In this document: positions 1 through 10,228 of the stretch, piece after piece
Position numbering within the stretch: the stretch's first letter is position 1
Layout of the letters: each line of letters starts with the position of its first letter
From: Ancistrus triradiatus
Taxonomy: Eukaryota > Chordata > Actinopteri > Siluriformes > Loricariidae
Assembly: GCA_025084515.1 (NCBI GenBank)
Contig: JAJAGP010000767.1
Coordinates: 1 to 64,000 of the forward strand
Direction: 5' to 3'
Length of the DNA: 64,000 nucleotides
Made by a program: the position numbers and the translations under genes
The notes under the pieces: generated by a model
What the model was told of the DNA's origin: nothing
Seen by the model: only the letters and a program-made list of their open reading frames with translations
The model's database searches: none

Positions 1-68
<68 letters not shown>
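1..68. repeat. (CT)n microsatellite, cut by window edge
   Basis: Uninterrupted CT dinucleotides fill the first 68 bases. The array continues beyond the left edge, so its full length is unknown. Confidence 0.97.
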
Positions 69-71
<3 letters not shown>

Positions 72-1075
72 CAGATTGCTTAATAAAAGGTTCTCAAAGG
101 GCTCATGCCTAGTGCACTGCCTACGTGCTTCTATTAATAAATGGCATTAACCACCTGGTCCGTTGGGAACTATTCATTGCAGAGATGAACTGCTCCAAAG
201 TGCGACGCGACACAACACAGGCTCATTTTTACAGGCTGCTCATTAGAGTGATGGTACTGTCCGACGCCGTCTCCCAGCGGCCTTCCCACTGTCTCAGACT
301 GAACACACAGAACACACCACAAAATGACCATCACCCACGCAATCGATATCTAAACAAGAGAAATGATTACAGCCCTGATGACAAGTCCCTTTCCTTTATT
401 TCCACCCGTCTGTCTGATCCCATTGATTTCTGATTCATAAGGCCAGCACGCTCTCCATTGGTGTCTAAAAAATAATAATAATAAAAAAAAAGTCGGGGGA
501 GTAATTGCAGTGATAGATTTGCACTGCAGTGTTTAAGTGTGCCACGTTATTGTAATTAACCCACATTAATCTGCTTTATGGTAAGAATGACATGGCGGAA
601 CAGTGTCATGGGCTTTTCCACTGCTGCAATTACAGTTCCTTATACTGGAAGCTGTTACCAGGTATGTGTGCACAATATGCTGGCTGATCCATGACAGTGG
701 ATTTACTGTTATAGACACAGTCGCTCCATCACGCTCCTGCATGCTTAGTTCTCACTTCTGGGAGTTTTAATTAATAAACACTTTCCGTCAGACTGAGCTA
801 TTGAATCTGCTCACAGTAAGCTCAGCGTACATTTGTAGCTGCCTTGCTGCTATTTTGGCAGAGTTGCACTACATTTCAGGAGAGGAAAGTATAATGACAA
901 TAAAGGTATATTATCTAATCATAATGGAACATTAACACTGAGAGCAGTGCAGTGGCTAATGCAGGTTGTTAAGGTGATTAACCCACTTAATCCATATATT
1001 ACCTTGCTAGATATGTTCGCTCAAAGAGTCGTAATGACAGACAAAAATGCAGTTTTTGAACACAAAGTAGGGTTA
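69..1075. other. Non-repetitive stretch, no gene recognised
   Basis: Moderately AT-rich sequence with no transposon ends, no SINE and no convincing coding signal. The longest open frame, 125-433 on the + strand, resembles no protein I know. A short AT-rich run lies near 466-491. Confidence 0.5.
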
Positions 1076-1770
1076 CAGTAGTGTTTGAAAGTTTGTGAAC
1101 CCCTTAGAATTTTCTATATTTCTACATAAATATGACCTAAAACATCAGAATTTCACACAAGTCCTAAAAGTAGATAAAGAGAACCCAGTTAAACAAATGA
1201 GACAAAAATATTATACTTGGTCATTTATTTATTGAGGGTAATGATCCAATATTACATATTAGTGAGTGGCAAAAGTATGTGACTCTCTAGGATTAGTAGT
1301 TCATTTGTAGGAGAAATTAGTCAGGCGAACATTGCTAAAGATCACGTGGACAAGCCAGAAGGCTACTGGAAGAATGTTTTATGGATAAGACCAAAATAGA
1401 ACTTTTTGGTTTAAAAGAAAAGCGTTATGTTGGGAGAAAGGAAATATCTGCATTCCAGCATAAGAACCTTATGCCATCTGTGAAACATGGTGGTGGTAGT
1501 ATCATGGTTTGGGCCTGTTTTGCTGCATCTGGGCCAGGACGGCTTGCCATCACTGATAGAACAATGAATTCTGAATTATATCAGAGAATTCTAAAGGAAA
1601 ATGTCAGGACATCTGTCCATGAACTGAATCTCAAGAGAAGGTGGGTCATGCAGCAAGACAACGACCCTAAGCACACAAATCGTTCTACCAAAGAATGGTT
1701 AAAGAAGAATAAAGTTAATGTTCTGGAATGGCCAAGTCAAAGTCCTGACCTTAATCCAATGGAAATGTTG
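1076..1770 (+). mobile_element. Tc1-like transposon, family A, copy 1 (truncated)
   Basis: The left end carries the family A terminal region (CAGTAGTGTTTGAAAG, then TTTGTGAACCCC), shared with copies near 11004, 27690, 37130, 39704 and 60273. An internal deletion joins the terminal region to the catalytic half of the transposase, so the DNA-binding domain is missing. The right side stops abruptly inside the DDE domain, just after the codons for LNPMEML, and is joined to unrelated SINE-like sequence. The right terminal repeat is lost, so the copy cannot move. Confidence 0.9.
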
Positions 1771-1803
1771 TCTGGGCCAATTTCAAGCAACCAGTTAACC
1801 TAA
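1381..1803 (+). pseudogene. Tc1 transposase, catalytic-domain fragment
   Basis: An open frame of 140 codons covers the catalytic part of a Tc1/mariner transposase (cut-and-paste DNA transposition, nuclear). All three DDE acidic residues are present: D in MDKTK (1384-1386; the family norm is WTDET, so the neighbouring E is now K), D in QQDNDPKHT (1657-1659) and E in LNPMEML (1762-1764). The last two lie 35 codons apart, which is DD34E spacing. The GGGSIMVWACFAASGPGRL stretch is typical of Tc1. The N-terminal paired-like DNA-binding domain is missing, and the last dozen codons (SGPISSNQLT) read into the adjacent repeat. The ATG at 1381 is incidental, not the native start. Not a functional gene. 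Confidence 0.88.
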
Positions 1804-1968
1804 TGCATGTCTTTGGAATGTGGGAGGACACTGGAGTACCTGGAGAAAACCCACACAGACATGTAGGATATGCAAACTTCCCACAGAGTCTGAGGTTGGG
1901 ATCCAACCAGGGATCTCTGGAGCTATGAGGCATCCACTGTTGCCACTCTGTGGCCCAAACACACAATG
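1788..1968 (-). mobile_element. Teleost SINE-like repeat H, partial copy
   Basis: Reverse-strand copy of a widespread fish repeat whose core, read on the minus strand, contains TTTGCATATCCTACATGTCTG and GTGGGTTTTCTCCAGG (compare TTTGCATGTTCTC and GTGGGTTTCCTCC at 8910-8955). Related copies lie at 8820, 44505 and 63752. I treat it as a SINE-type element of uncertain class. It abuts the broken end of the Tc1 copy. Confidence 0.65.
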
Positions 1969-1999
1969 GAGGACTAGGAAGTTACAGATCAAGAATAAA

Positions 2000-2594
2000 G
2001 ACCTTTTCACACAAGGCGGAAAAAACACACGTCAAGTTTTGAGGGAAAAAAATAACAAAAACATGCATGTTAAGGCCGTCCTTTATATCGAGACCGAAAC
2101 AGACAGACTGCAACGGTGCAGAAACTATCGGGGACCGTTCTAATTTCTGCTTTGTTGTTCTGATGCATTACACTCAGGCTGACCAATCAGAGCTCGTTTG
2201 TCAGGCAGAACAGCTCATCCTGCTAGCAGCAGAGCACAAAACCATGGATATTACAGAAAATATCTGGTGGAATATAGCTGAAAGGTTGGAGAATGATGGA
2301 GATAAACCTCAGTGACTATATGTAACTGTTTTATTCTTTATCTAAGAGCATTCTAGGCTGTTCATGCCCACAAAAACAAACTATAGCTTTATGCACTAAT
2401 ATTCGCTCATATATTTGTTTTTAAGTTGATGTGAAAGACATGGTGACATCTCTGACACATTAAGAGAAGGGACATTAAAGAAAGACAAACTGGACAGGGA
2501 GTTTTCAGAGTGTTTAGAGAAAAGACATAACGGACTTGGTGTGAAGGTCTCGCTACGTTAATTGCGTGCGTTTTTTTCAGTGTGAAAAGGCCTT
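2000..2594 (+). mobile_element. Harbinger-like MITE, copy 1
   Basis: About 595 bp bounded by an imperfect inverted repeat: AGACCTTTTCACAC at the left and, reading inward from the right, AGGCCTTTTCACAC. A second copy with about the same internal sequence lies at 10229-10823, which shows the segment moved as a unit. Shared internal landmarks include CCAATCAGAGCTCG, the CTGCTAGCAGCAGAGC palindrome-like stretch and a short conserved frame ending in DGDKPQ. The MADF-like look of that frame suggests a PIF/Harbinger parent; that is inference. No transposase is present, so it is non-autonomous. Confidence 0.65.
2205..2315 (+). pseudogene. Possible MADF/Myb-like domain relic in MITE
   Basis: This 37-codon tail of an open frame reads AEQLILLAAEHK, then ENIWWNIAERLENDGDKPQ. 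The pattern (EQLI-L-, then NIW--IAE-L) resembles the MADF/SANT-type DNA-binding partner protein of PIF/Harbinger transposons. The copy at 10229 preserves the second half (ENIWQNIAESLENDGDKPQ, then a stop), so the similarity predates duplication. The stop after DGDKPQ is shared, so the parent copy was already truncated. The family assignment is tentative. Confidence 0.3.
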
Positions 2595-2814
2595 AAGGCA
2601 TGCAGGCTTCTGGGAGGCAAAGCAGAGTAGTGTGTGACTCAGGGCCCTGGCCAAATGTGACTGTGAACTCCAAGGACTGAACATCAATTCAAACACAACA
2701 GACAGTTGCAAGAGTAAACGCTCATGTATTAAAGTGCACTTATTCAGCCTCAGCCTCCCACTCTGATACCAACCAGTGTCACCATCTGCCCTGTGCAGCC
2801 ATCCACCCTTAGTG

Positions 2815-2963
2815 TGCTACATGGTAGCCTAGCGGTTAAGGTACTGGCCTATGGATCAGAAGCTCCAGGGTTCAAATCCTGCCTAGCTAGTGCTGTGGGT
2901 TCATGGATTGTAAAACTGTATTAGCTGTAAGTCGCTCTGGATAGGAGCACCTGTAAATGCTGT
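2815..2963 (+). mobile_element. tRNA-derived SINE S, copy 1
   Basis: The head contains TAGCCTAGCGGTTAAGG, which matches a polymerase III A box of tRNA-Ser/Leu type, and GGTTCAAATCC, a perfect B box. The tail contains GTAAGTCGCTCTGGATA and a run resembling AAATGCTGT. The middle of the element is partly deleted compared with the copy at 45357. A T-rich run follows. Confidence 0.88.
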
Positions 2964-2975
2964 CCTCTTTTTTTT

Positions 2976-4164
2976 TTTAAACTGTTCACCCTATAGTTTT
3001 TTCCCTTATGATTATTTCTCGCGGAATAAGGAATGCAGGGTTTAGAGTTGCAGGTGCAATGTCTTGCCGTTGTGATAGCGAGTGTGGTGTATGTGTGTCA
3101 AAATATTTGTTTTAGGATCGGGCTGGATTAGAGCAGAGGGACTAGAGCTTGAAGTTCTGGATGAACAACCTCATTATCCTCACCCCAGTGCACAGTTATT
3201 CTTTATGAAGTGGAGATAAAAGAAAGGGAACAAGCGAGTGGTGGCGAGGAGAAATAAGTGTGCCAGAAAGGCACGGGAGAAGAAAAGGCGTCGGAATAAA
3301 TGGAGTTTTTTGGGGGAGGGGAGGAGAGGCATCACGTACCTGTGAACGGAAAGAGAAGTGAAAATGAAATGTGTGAGAGGAAATGAGGAGCAGAGGCTCA
3401 GCTGGGTGTAACTGGGTTTCAGCGTGGGTTCAACCTGGCGCTATCAATACAGGAGGTCTACCGAGTGGAAATCAGAATTTATGGGGTCTGTTGGTTTTTT
3501 AGAAGTAAGGCTTTCATCCTGGGCTTTTTTGGGGGGAGGGGGATCATATATACTTTCATATCTCTTTCTTTATCGCTACAGCTTTTGTGGCCTAGTTTGG
3601 GATGTGATGAAGAGGTGAGCGGGTGGAGAGGGAGATGAGGGCAGGGTGTAGAGCCAGGCGATGGAGGGCAGTTTTCATTTCGAATCTCTTTCCCCACTGC
3701 ACTCCGCAGCCTGGTCCCCTCTGAGCAATGACTTTCATTCTGCTTGTGGCAGCTGTGTCCACACCAGGCTCAACTCTGCACATATTTCATCCATCACTCT
3801 GATCTGGAGCCCTAAACATCCACCGGCTACTCTCCCTTCAGTCTTCCTATACAGGTGTGTGATATAGAGTGGATTTTTTTTTTTTAGCCTAATCTATATC
3901 CAGCTGTAGTGTATGAATAATTACAATGGACAGTAATGCATTGCACTGTCAAGTGAGTTACTGTATAACATGGACTAAACTAAGTTCATTGTTAAATCAA
4001 TGTATATTTAATGTTAGATTTAATATTGTACATATGAGCAAATACATTACATATTATAAACACCACGTAAGGCATTAGAGAAAGTCTTACCAAAGGCACA
4101 AATACTAGAGCAACACAGAACAAAAGAATTCAAAATCAAATGTTTAAGACCCGCATGGCTAGAG
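2976..4164. other. Mostly non-repetitive stretch, no gene recognised
   Basis: No transposon ends or SINEs were seen. The part from about 3200 to 3700 is G-rich and purine-rich on the + strand and includes GGGGAGGGG-like runs. Short open frames on both strands show no family resemblance. A poly-T run sits near 3877-3886. A non-coding regulatory role is possible but untested. Confidence 0.45.
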
Positions 4165-4747
4165 TACCGTATTTTTCGGACCATAAAGCGCACCGGATTA
4201 TAAGACACAATATCAATGATCGGCTGCTAACGGGTATATTTTCATACATAAAGCGCACCGGGTTATAAGACGCATTAAATGAAACAAAACTCTTAAGTTC
4301 CGTCGGGGACGCTTCAGTTTGGTCTTTACCTGGCGCAGGGCGTCTCTTGCTCCTCCACGTTCGTACCATTGATTCGTTAATGTTGAATTCTTCTCACAGC
4401 TGCTCTATGTCCATGTTGTACTGCTTGACGGGATAGCGTTGTGTTTGAATTACGCTCAAAATGAATTAATAATGCCAAGACCCTAATGCTGAAGCACATA
4501 CCGTATTACTCGTGATGCTGCGCAACTACGGTGCCATAAGCTTCGTAACTTAACCAAGGGCCGTGCTAAAAACATTTTGACAGATCAGATTTATGAGCGC
4601 CGTTGTACCATCTACAATCGGTTCTAGGTCAGAAGGCTCAACCAGAATTAATTCATACATTAGACGCACCGCATTTTAAGGCTCACTGTCGATTTTTGAG
4701 AATATTAAAGGATTTTAAGTGCGCCTTATGGTCCGAAAAATACGGTA
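4165..4747 (-). mobile_element. Pogo-like MITE, copy 1
   Basis: Bounded by an inverted repeat: TACCGTATTTTTCGGACC at the left and its reverse complement ending at 4747. A matching subterminal segment (AAAGCGCACCGG) repeats near 4250. Internal sequence matches the copies at 47433 and 63154, in reverse orientation. On the minus strand a decayed reading frame MVRTWRSKRRPAPGKDQT corresponds to the cleaner MVRKWRKQEDALRQVKTK in the other copies, a pogo/Tigger helix-turn-helix relic. TA flanks fit TA target duplication. Internally deleted and non-autonomous. Confidence 0.85.
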
Positions 4748-5967
4748 GTCTAAAACCGCAAATCTGCTCGTGGATCTGCAGTGTTGTTGGCTTTGTGTGA
4801 CCAGCTGGGCAGAAGAAGCAAGACCTACAGCACTAGAGTGCAACAAAATAATAATAATAGTATGCTTCCAGTACATAAATAAGCATTTAACATGGGAATC
4901 TGTAATAATTAAATAAAATATGATAAAGTTTTGTATAGTGTCTTTGCAGTTTTGAGTCTGTTTATGGCTGCTGTGTACAGACTTCAAAGACAGATTTTTT
5001 GTTTCTTATTAGGATTTATTCTTATTTGTAAGACCTTAGACGTTAAAGTGACCGGACGTTAAAGTGACCAGACGTTGATCAGCTGGATGTTAAAAGGCAC
5101 ATTTATGTCTTTTAATAACACGTATGGATAAAGAAATTAGATATGATGTTGCGTTTACATCTCAGCCTCGTGTGTATATCCCATTTAAAATCACATTCGA
5201 TGTATTGGCCAGTTCCAAGTTATGCATTTCGAGCAAATGGCTGAAAATCTGGAACTAGTTCTGCTGCGCAAGAGCATGACATAATAAAAACATAGAGTCA
5301 TGGGGCACACCTGCTACATCGTCTGTTCCCATCATGTTTTATCCAGTATTCTTTATCTTCTGATGCACATTTTTTGGCCTTTCCATTCACGTTTTCTCAA
5401 TTACTAATTAAGAGCTTCACATTAAAAACAGATTGATGGACAGCTCACGAGTGTGGAGTTTTATGTTAGATCAGTGTGTAGTTTTATGTTTGTAGATTCT
5501 ACATACAGGCTGGTTTTCTGAGCTCCGGCTCTCAAATCCCGCTGCTGCTTAGCATTTCTAAACTCTGTAGCCTGAAGGAAAATGCTTCTTTTTAACTCAT
5601 CTTTTTGTTTTGATGTGGGCTTGTGAGTGGCTCTCCCCACCCTCAGAATTGTTTCGCCCCTGTGGAGATGATGATGGAGTATTGCAGTGAACTGGGTTTG
5701 GTACAGGTGGCTCTGTAATGCCCTGTTCCACTATATGTACCATGCAATACTATCTACTTGACACTTTAATAATAAGAAAAGGACAATTTATTCTGTGGTG
5801 TATGCTTAAAATACATTTTAAAAAGCCTTTGTTAGTCAACATATGATGTGTTAGGCTCACTTGTAGACAATATAATAGTGACTCTGTGTATCAGACTAAT
5901 GTCGATATGCATATTTTTACATTATTTATTTTAATGATTACTATAGACTATAGACTTTATCATCTAC
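4748..5967. other. AT-rich non-repetitive stretch
   Basis: No gene recognised. A small tandem array near 5039-5076 repeats a 16-base unit close to GACGTTAAAGTGACCG about 2.5 times. A related single unit (GTTAAAGTGAACAGATGTTGATC) occurs near 49878, so it may be a fragment of a dispersed repeat. The rest is unremarkable. Confidence 0.45.
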
Positions 5968-6160
5968 GCCACCCAAGGAGGTTGGGTCCCAAGGTTTCTT
6001 CCTCAAAACGTTTAGGGAGTTTTTCCTTGTCACTGTTGCCCTAGGTTTGCTCAATTTGGGATTGGCTCTAGATATTAGAAGATAATCTAAAATTGTAAAA
6101 TTGCTTTGAGACAATGCTCCATTGTAAAAAGGGCTATTTAAATAAATCTGACTTGACTTG
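5968..6160 (+). mobile_element. LINE-tail-like repeat L, copy 1
   Basis: The sequence runs from ACCCAAGGAGGTTGGG through GGAGTTTTTCCTTG to TTGCTTTGAGACAATG and ends in AAATAAATCTGACTTGACTTG. The end resembles the L2/CR1-type LINE 3' tail (a GCTTTGAG...GCTAT...AAATAA pattern). A reverse-orientation copy lies at 62115-62303. No coding part is attached. Confidence 0.6.
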
Positions 6161-6181
6161 TAGATATTTTCCTGTTCACTA

Positions 6182-6635
6182 CCAGTTTTACCAATGGTAT
6201 AATGACCATATATAATACATTGTTGATTATTTCAAACTTGGATTTGTCACTCCATAATACTCTTTTCCACTGATCTTCATTCCAGTCTTTGTGAGCTTTA
6301 GCATATCTTAACCTTTTCACCCTGTTTCCCTTCCAAAAAAAGTGGTTTATTGGCTGCCACCCTTCAGAAAGACCATTCAAGCTTCTTTGGACTGTAGAAG
6401 GGTCAACTTGGCATCTCAATGAAGCTTCTAGATTCTGTTGTTGCTCAAGTGTAAGGGGAGGTCACACTAAATACTTGGCCATGTAGCCAGTAGAAGCTGT
6501 TTTTTCTGGGGTCTGCATATAATTTTTGTTGTTTTCTGGTTGTATTCCAATAAAGAGACTGGGAAATAATCATACATGGTCATTATACCATTGCTAAAAC
6601 TATGATATATCTAATCTAATGGTCGCCTAAGACCA
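6182..6635 (-). mobile_element. Tc1-like element, family B, copy 1
   Basis: The minus strand encodes a transposase fragment (about 6216-6419): VDPSTVQRSLNGLSEGWQP, then KGNRVKRLRYAKAHKDW and EDQWKRVLWSDKSKFEI, which is the linker and the first catalytic Asp of a Tc1 transposase. The DNA between that point and the end is deleted, leaving the terminal segment with CATTATACCATTGC and a degraded GGTCGCCTAAGAC end. Other family B copies lie at 30449, 41944 and 58803. Non-functional. Confidence 0.85.
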
Positions 6636-7757
6636 CGTTTCACTCATGGTTTATTTCTGTGGAAAACCTACAGGGCCAGACACTATGCAATAGGGCAGGA
6701 CTTTGCAGAAGTTTCTAGAGATTTCTATAGCTTTTGAGCATTTTGGTTTGGATGTAGAGAGCCGAATTTGCTTAACTAATTGAGCAAATTAGACACATAG
6801 TGCAACAGCAGGACAGCGCAGCGTGGAAATCCCACTGGGAGAATCCCGGGGGATGCCTGAATGACCGCCGTGACGGATACCCAGCTTGATCAAGGTTATC
6901 GGGCCAAGGCAAAGTTAAATGAGTTCTGTCATGTTGGTTTATGGTTCCTGTCCAGTACCGGTGCCATCCTGACCCTTGGTGAGAAAGTGAATCAAATGAG
7001 CCGGGCTTGCTCTGGTCCCAGTAATGAACTCGGACTCAATTGTGAATAGGAAGCGTCGCTTTGGCATTCTCTGACTTCGGTTCATCGGGTTATCCAAAGT
7101 ACCCGAATTACCGTGCTCGCTATTCTCTAACGAACTGTCAAAACAAGTCATAATCCGTCTTATTATACCAAAGGGGATAAGAAGTTGCCGAGACACTGGG
7201 CAAATGCCAGAGAGATCGCCGAGAAACCCAGACAAGCAAATCAGGCGGCAGCTCTGCGGGGAGCAGCTAGCGTATAGCAGCGTATTGGTGGATTAGAGGA
7301 AAAGGGCAGGCGAATGGAAAGAGGGACAGATAATAAAGACAGAGAGCAGCTGTTGAGAAGTAGGAATGCGGGGAGGGGGTGAAGAAGGAGGAAGGGTGAG
7401 TGGGAGGAGGAGTGACTGATCTGGAATTTTCTGTCGGGGAGCCGAAGGCCTGGGGAAAGTGATTTTGCCCTTGCAATTTCAATCCTCGCCTCACCTCCAT
7501 CAGAAGCGATAAAGAGTGGCAGAGCTACAGGGAGCATTAAGATGGCCACACTCAGGCAGGCAGCAGCAGCAGCAGCCGGCTCATCCTCAGAGGAAGAAAG
7601 GCTGGAGAGAAAATCAGTTTTGGTTTTACTGGTACCCAGGGCTCTGATGTCCCTTTCCTGCCCTCTTCTTTGTCCTTCGATCTAGTTTGGGAGAGGCAGT
7701 TTTGGTGAAGAAGAAAAAAGCAACCGACTTTTTTGACAACCCAGACGTTCCACTAAT
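6636..7757. other. Non-repetitive, CpG-containing island (candidate conserved element)
   Basis: No transposable element is visible between about 6780 and 7700. Base composition is balanced, CpG is less depleted than in neighbouring repeats, and a short (GCA)n run lies near 7561-7577. Long purine tracts lie at 7300-7440. Open frames on both strands (for example 7241-7549 minus) are Ser/Leu/Pro-rich products of the purine tract, not known proteins. The look is that of conserved non-coding DNA, but only alignment to other fish can show this. Confidence 0.35.
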
Positions 7758-7960
7758 GCAGTGGTTCCCAAACGTTTTCTGCAGTGCCCCCCCCCTTTGC
7801 AGACCAGAATATTTCAAGCCCCTCACTCTGAGACACATCTTTCGCTGCCAGGCTCCACTGGAATTTGTTAATGTTGTAATTCAAACAAAAGTGCAGCTGA
7901 AGTATCTTGTTTACTTCGCACGGCTTAAGTCTAGCTCACCACCATGGGAACAGGGGTTCA
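7758..7960. mobile_element. Possible hAT-type terminal fragment
   Basis: Begins with GCAGTGGTTCCCAAACG, a typical hAT-type terminal sequence in vertebrates, followed by a C run and CAGACCAGAATATTTC. No opposite end was found, so this may be a solo end or a chance match. Confidence 0.35.
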
Positions 7961-8008
7961 AGTTCTGAAGGTGCCTTCAGGCCAAGTCAGGCTTCACGTG
8001 CAGCCATG

Positions 8009-8170
8009 ACATTTGCATTTATGTCATTTAGCAGATGCCCTTATCCAAAGCGCCTTACAGTCCAAGCAGTTGTGAGTTAAGGGCCTTGCTCAAGGACCCA
8101 GCAGTGGCAGATTTGAACCCTGGACCTTTTGATCCATAGTCTAGTACCTTAACTGCAAGGCCACCACAGT
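8009..8170 (-). mobile_element. tRNA-derived SINE S, copy 2
   Basis: Reverse orientation: the tail comes first (ATTTAGCAGATGCCCTTATC), then the body (AAGGGCCTTGCTCAAGGACC) and the head with a B box read on the minus strand as GGTTCAAATC. The A box side is slightly diverged (CCTTGCAGTTAAGG). Confidence 0.88.
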
Positions 8171-8191
8171 ACCATGACCATGACTGACTAT

Positions 8192-8609
8192 TAGGGGTGT
8201 AACGATACACCCTACTCACGATTAGATTCACCAATACTGAGTTCACAATTCCTTTTATTCTGAAGTGTTAACAATGCAAAACAAGGCATATGTTCTCGAA
8301 TCAGCTTTAAATAAAAACTTTAGTCCCCTGAAATGAAAATAAATGACTAGATACAGAGGTTTAAAACTGTAAACAAAATGCTCTATTGTAGCTTCATCAT
8401 GTTAGAGTGAAGACGTTCCTTTTTTTATTTCTGAAGCATAACAATTCAAAATAATGTGCACTTTTCTTGTATAAACAATTAAACAAAGAATATTTAGTGT
8501 ACTGCAATTAAAATAGATTGGTTTTAAATGCATATGGGCACATGATGCCTGCTGGTGTTCAGAAAATGCAGTCACATTAGAACCCTTGTGACATTTTTAC
8601 AGCCCTATT
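8192..8609. mobile_element. hAT-like MITE C, copy 1
   Basis: Starts with TAGGGGTGTAACGATAC and ends with ATTTTTACAGCCCTA, a poor inverted repeat. The interior matches 52110-52495: shared landmarks are GATACTGAGTTCACAAT-type sequence, AACAATGCAAAAC, AAATGCTCTATTGTAGCTTC and CTGGTGTTCA. Two copies support a mobile unit. No coding sequence. Confidence 0.65.
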
Positions 8610-8689
8610 GGCTCTGTGTGATAGAGGAGAGGCCGGTCAGTAGATCATCAATTAGGAGTTGATGATCCTCAGAGAATCCTGCCAGAACC

Positions 8690-8755
8690 TTGATGGACTG
8701 GTGTCCCAACCTGGGCTATACCTGTGCCATGTTCTCTGGGGATAGGTGTCGGAAC
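8690..8755 (+). mobile_element. SINE-like repeat H, 3' fragment
   Basis: GGACTGGTGTCCCAACCTGG and the following GGGGATAGGTGTCGG look like the distal part of repeat H (compare the segments near 44710 and 45930). A short remnant only. Confidence 0.35.
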
Positions 8756-8819
8756 CTTTTGACCCTGAAGGAGGACAAATGGGGTTAAAACATGGAAAAA
8801 AATAGGGGCTATGTATAGG

Positions 8820-9102
8820 GGCTGGGACAGTGGTGCAGGGGTTCGCGCTGTTGCCTCACAACTCTTGGGACCTCTATTACTTTAGGGTCCCAGCCTGACT
8901 GCGTGGAGTTTGCATGTTCTCTCCGTGTCTGTGTGGGTTTCCTCCGATTTCCTCCCACTCTACAAAGACGTGCCTTAGGTCAGCTGGTGAGAGTCCTGTT
9001 GTGTGTGAGAGTGAGTGTGTGTCCCCCCCGCCTTGCGCCCTGTGCTCTCGGTTAGGCCCTGCCCTGGATTGAATGAGTATGAAAAATTCATGAATGCATA
9101 AA
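8820..9102 (+). mobile_element. SINE-like repeat H, long copy
   Basis: Head GGGACAGTGGTGCAGGGG, then GTTGCCTCACAACTC, TGGAGTTTGCATGTTCTC, GTGGGTTTCCTCC, ACTCTACAAAGACGTGCC, a short TG-rich run, and a tail CCCTGGATTGAATGAGTATG. The order matches 44505-44805 and 63752-64000. The head resembles a tRNA-like promoter only weakly. Confidence 0.7.
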
Positions 9103-10228
9103 GCAGGGATGCTGAGATGTAGACATCTAGGTCTGAATTTTCTTTAGTCACCTGTTAGCCCCTCCCCTTTAGCACCTAATTACCAGAGTTTTACAGTTTT
9201 TCACAGCTGTCCCTCATGTTTTATTCAGCATTAAATGCAACTCTGATAGTCATTAATAAAGACTGGCACTCTTCCACCTCACAGATGACACACATGAAAA
9301 ACACGAGGCGTGTGCGCGCGAGCGCCGCGACGCTGCTGACACGTTTGATGAGGGTTCTTGTGGGTGTGCTCGCGAGTCGTGACTGGGAAGCCGCGTGTTT
9401 CCGGCGTGTGTTTGCACGATTTTGTATTCCATTAAACTTTATACTGAAATATTTGTCAGCACGCCTCAGTGGCATTTAGTCTCCTGTTGTTCATCAGCTT
9501 CCGCTTGATTTATTTCTTCACCTTTGCTTATTTATCGAATTTAATTACGCGCCCCGAAACGTGGCGTCGCGGGCGCTTTTGTGAGTCTGTTTGCATATGA
9601 ATGCGCGTACCTGGAGCGCGCTCGTCTCCTTCGAAACCCGGCGCATGGGAAGCAGTTAATTACTCTAAAACTCCCATTAGGACGCTGGCAGGCCACAGAC
9701 GGAGCTGAAGGACTTGCGGTCTGTGGCAGGCAGTGCAGCCGTTCTAAAAGCATCGTCCCGTGTATGGTGTAGTAATTACGCAGTGCACTCAGAGGCTTTA
9801 TGTGTGATTTGTAGTAGCAGAGAGTTCATGATGTCGATTTTTCAAGCTGTTGCACGGGCTGATGAAATGTAGGGCAAGTGCCTGGCAGGCTTTATGTTAT
9901 TGTGAATGTGTGTGAGTGTGTGGACACGTGTGTATGTGTGTGTGTGTGAGTCACTGAGAGCATGACAGTGATGTGTTCTGCCAGAGAGAGTGTGCTGGGA
10001 GCTGGAGGCAGAGGACTGCGAGCATGCTTCACCATCAGCACTGACCGTTGCTGTCACATCCACTGAGGAGAGGCAGAAATACACACACACACACATGCAG
10101 ACTGAAAAATACATGCACACACAGCTAACTCCTTTCTGGGCAGGTAGTGAGAATGAGAGTTCATGTTGTTGTCACATACACATTCCCCATACAGACTGCT
10201 CGTAAGGGGTGGGGGGAAATGATTATTG
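9103..10228. other. CpG-rich non-repetitive island (candidate regulatory DNA)
   Basis: Two CpG-dense patches stand out: about 9305-9420 and 9540-9745, including AAACGTGGCGTCGCGGGCGC. Between and after them lie AT-rich segments with TTAATTAC-type homeodomain cores (9655-9665, 9770-9778). Overlapping open frames on both strands (9216-9479) are a by-product of the composition. Short (TG)n and (AC)n runs occur at 9905-9950 and 10080-10096. The look fits a CpG island or conserved enhancer. No exon is recognised. Confidence 0.4.

Noticed and set aside
9216..9479. Overlapping open frames on both strands in CpG-rich DNA
   Set aside because: Low stop density from base composition; no similarity to any protein family.
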